Below, one piece after another: positions 6,333-7,170 of a stretch of DNA of 7,170 nt. The number at the start of each line of letters is the position of its first letter. Position 1 is the first letter of the stretch. Source of the stretch: Paracoccaceae bacterium (GTDB lineage Bacteria; Pseudomonadota; Alphaproteobacteria; Rhodobacterales; Rhodobacteraceae); assembly GCA_020832725.1 (NCBI GenBank), contig JAFIEC010000292.1:1-7170 (forward strand), in the 5' to 3' direction. The notes beneath the pieces are model-generated. The model worked only from the letters and a program-made list of their open reading frames with translations. It made no database searches and was not told where the DNA came from. The position numbers were made by a program, and so were the translations under genes.

Positions 6333-6588
6333 TGCATGGCGATTCAGGTTGTCTGGGGGATGACGGATCGCCGGAGGCAGCGCGGGGCTGCCGGGCCGAA
6401 CGGGGCTGCCATCCGTTCAGGTCTCCCGCGCGCATCCGGCCATCGTCGCAAGCGCCCGCCCTCTGCGGTGCGCGTGTCTGTGCGTGCAAGTCTGCTGCGC
6501 CGTGCCCTGCACGGTCCGTGCCTGCTGTTCCGTTCCCCCGTTCCTTCCGCGCTCCGGCGCGGGCCTGGGCCTCACGGCCGGGCGGGGC

Positions 6589-6655
6589 TGTCCCGTTCCG
6601 GAGATCCGACCGGGCTGCTCCGGTGCTGCCGAACGACAAGAAGAAGAACGGGACA
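6589..6655 (+). promoter_or_regulatory. dnaA: Possible leader hairpin that hides the dnaA ribosome binding site
   Basis: TGTCCCGTTC (6589-6598) is the exact reverse complement of GAACGGGACA (6646-6655). The second arm contains GGGA (6650-6653), the likely ribosome site 5 bases before the dnaA ATG at 6659. Between the arms, CCGGAG (6598-6603) and CTCCGG (6618-6623) form a smaller inverted repeat that could stack inside; it shares C6598 with the outer arm. If the RNA folds this way, ribosome access to dnaA would be reduced. Confidence 0.4.
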
Positions 6656-6658
6656 AGA

Positions 6659-7170
6659 ATGAACACTGACACCTGGGGGCGCATCCGCGCCGAGCTGCGC
6701 GAGACACTTGGACAGGCCGCCTATCGCAACTGGATCGAGCCCATCGGCCTGCTGGAGAATTCCGGCGATCAGGTCGTCCTCGGCGTGCCCACGGCCTTTT
6801 TCGGCTCCTGGGTCACGCGGAACTACCACGACACCATCCTGACGCGCCTTCAGGCCAACGGCATCACCGTCGAGCGGCTGGAATTCCGGGTGCACGGCCC
6901 CGCCGCCGCCGCGCCGGAGGGTGCCGCCGCCGGTGACGGCCCCCCCGCATCGGGCACCGCATCGGGACCGGCGCGGCCTGCGGCCGCCGCCGCCCAGGCA
7001 GGCGAGGGCGACCTGCCCGGGGCCACGCTCGACCGGCGCTTCACCTTCGAGAGCTTTGTCGTGGGCAAGCCCAACGAGCTGGCCCATGCTGCGGCGCGCC
7101 GGGTGGCCGAGGGCGGGCCCGTCACCTTCAACCCGCTGTTCCTCTATGGCGGCGTCGGGCTGGGCAAGAC
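6659..7170 (+). CDS. dnaA: Chromosomal replication initiator DnaA, N-terminal part (3' end outside window)
   Basis: The first 170 codons are present; the gene runs off the window edge. DnaA is the AAA+ ATPase that binds DnaA boxes, opens the origin and loads helicase. Residues 1-78 form domain I (WGRIRAELRETLGQAAYRNW, then WIEP and FFGSWV), which mediates self-association and helicase contact. Residues about 79-120 are an Ala/Gly/Pro linker, domain II. Domain III begins near 124 with DRRFTFESFVVGKPNELAHA. The final complete residues are the Walker A motif GGVGLGK (164-170). The ATG is supported by GGGA 5 bases upstream and by domain I starting directly. An overlapping, non-conserved-looking frame ends at this ATG as ATGA. 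Transcription probably starts about 320 bases upstream. Confidence 0.97.
   Translation, partial: MNTDTWGRIRAELRETLGQAAYRNWIEPIGLLENSGDQVVLGVPTAFFGSWVTRNYHDTILTRLQANGITVERLEFRVHGPAAAAPEGAAAGDGPPASGTASGPARPAAAAAQAGEGDLPGATLDRRFTFESFVVGKPNELAHAAARRVAEGGPVTFNPLFLYGGVGLGK

Larger units (their letters stand above)
6107..6658. other. Non-coding region upstream of dnaA
   Basis: This stretch of 552 bases has no convincing gene. It contains, in order: two CTGTTGC copies (6141-6147, 6152-6158); an 11-base near-palindrome CCGATGATCGG (6179-6189); two GAAGTC copies (6282-6287, 6294-6299); a candidate dnaA promoter (6303-6332); a probable long dnaA leader with two GGGGCTGCC copies (6384-6392, 6402-6410) and several CCGTTC copies; and an inverted repeat over the dnaA ribosome site. 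GATTC (GANTC) occurs at 6250-6254 and 6341-6345. By eye I find no TTATCCACA-like DnaA boxes and no AT-rich unwinding stretch, so I do not call an origin. Confidence 0.6.

Noticed and set aside
6897..7020. Gly/Pro/Ala-rich, repeat-like stretch in dnaA
   Set aside because: This is the normal variable domain II linker of DnaA, not a foreign insertion or a repeat element.

Overview
The window is very GC-rich, with strong G/C bias at third codon positions in the convincing genes. The proteins and gene order (dnaA, rpsT, an enoyl-CoA hydratase, mutM, and ubiE-ubiB on the opposite strand) point to an alphaproteobacterium, most likely Rhodobacterales (Rhodobacteraceae/Paracoccaceae). This is ordinary chromosomal core sequence at the dnaA locus. 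I see no phage, insertion sequence, CRISPR array, tRNA or rRNA.

Layout. Positions 1-1421 (+) hold flagellar hook genes: the 3' part of fliK (hook-length control), then complete flgD (hook cap). Positions 1540-3828 (-) hold a tight ubiE-ubiB pair for ubiquinone synthesis, separated by 3 bases; it converges on flgD across 118 bases that contain a strong GC hairpin. A 105-base divergent region (3829-3933) separates ubiE from mutM (+, 8-oxoguanine DNA glycosylase). Next come a crotonase-family enoyl-CoA hydratase (4878-5654, +), a promoter, rpsT (ribosomal protein S20, 5780-6046, +) and its intrinsic terminator. After a 0.55 kb non-coding stretch comes the start of dnaA (6659 to the window edge), cut off at the Walker A motif.

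How the parts relate. dnaA starts replication, mutM protects DNA from oxidised guanine, rpsT serves the 30S ribosome, and ubiE/ubiB feed the respiratory quinone pool. These are housekeeping functions that sit together rather than one pathway. fliK and flgD belong to a different functional block, so the 1422-1539 junction is a plausible rearrangement point.

The most interesting non-coding segment is 6107-6658. It has a direct-repeat pair just upstream of a candidate dnaA promoter, a predicted leader of about 320 bases, and a 10-bp inverted repeat that covers the dnaA ribosome binding site. I see no canonical DnaA-box cluster or AT-rich unwinding region, so I do not call an origin. I find nothing that amounts to a new biological system; the findings are modest regulatory and structural hypotheses.
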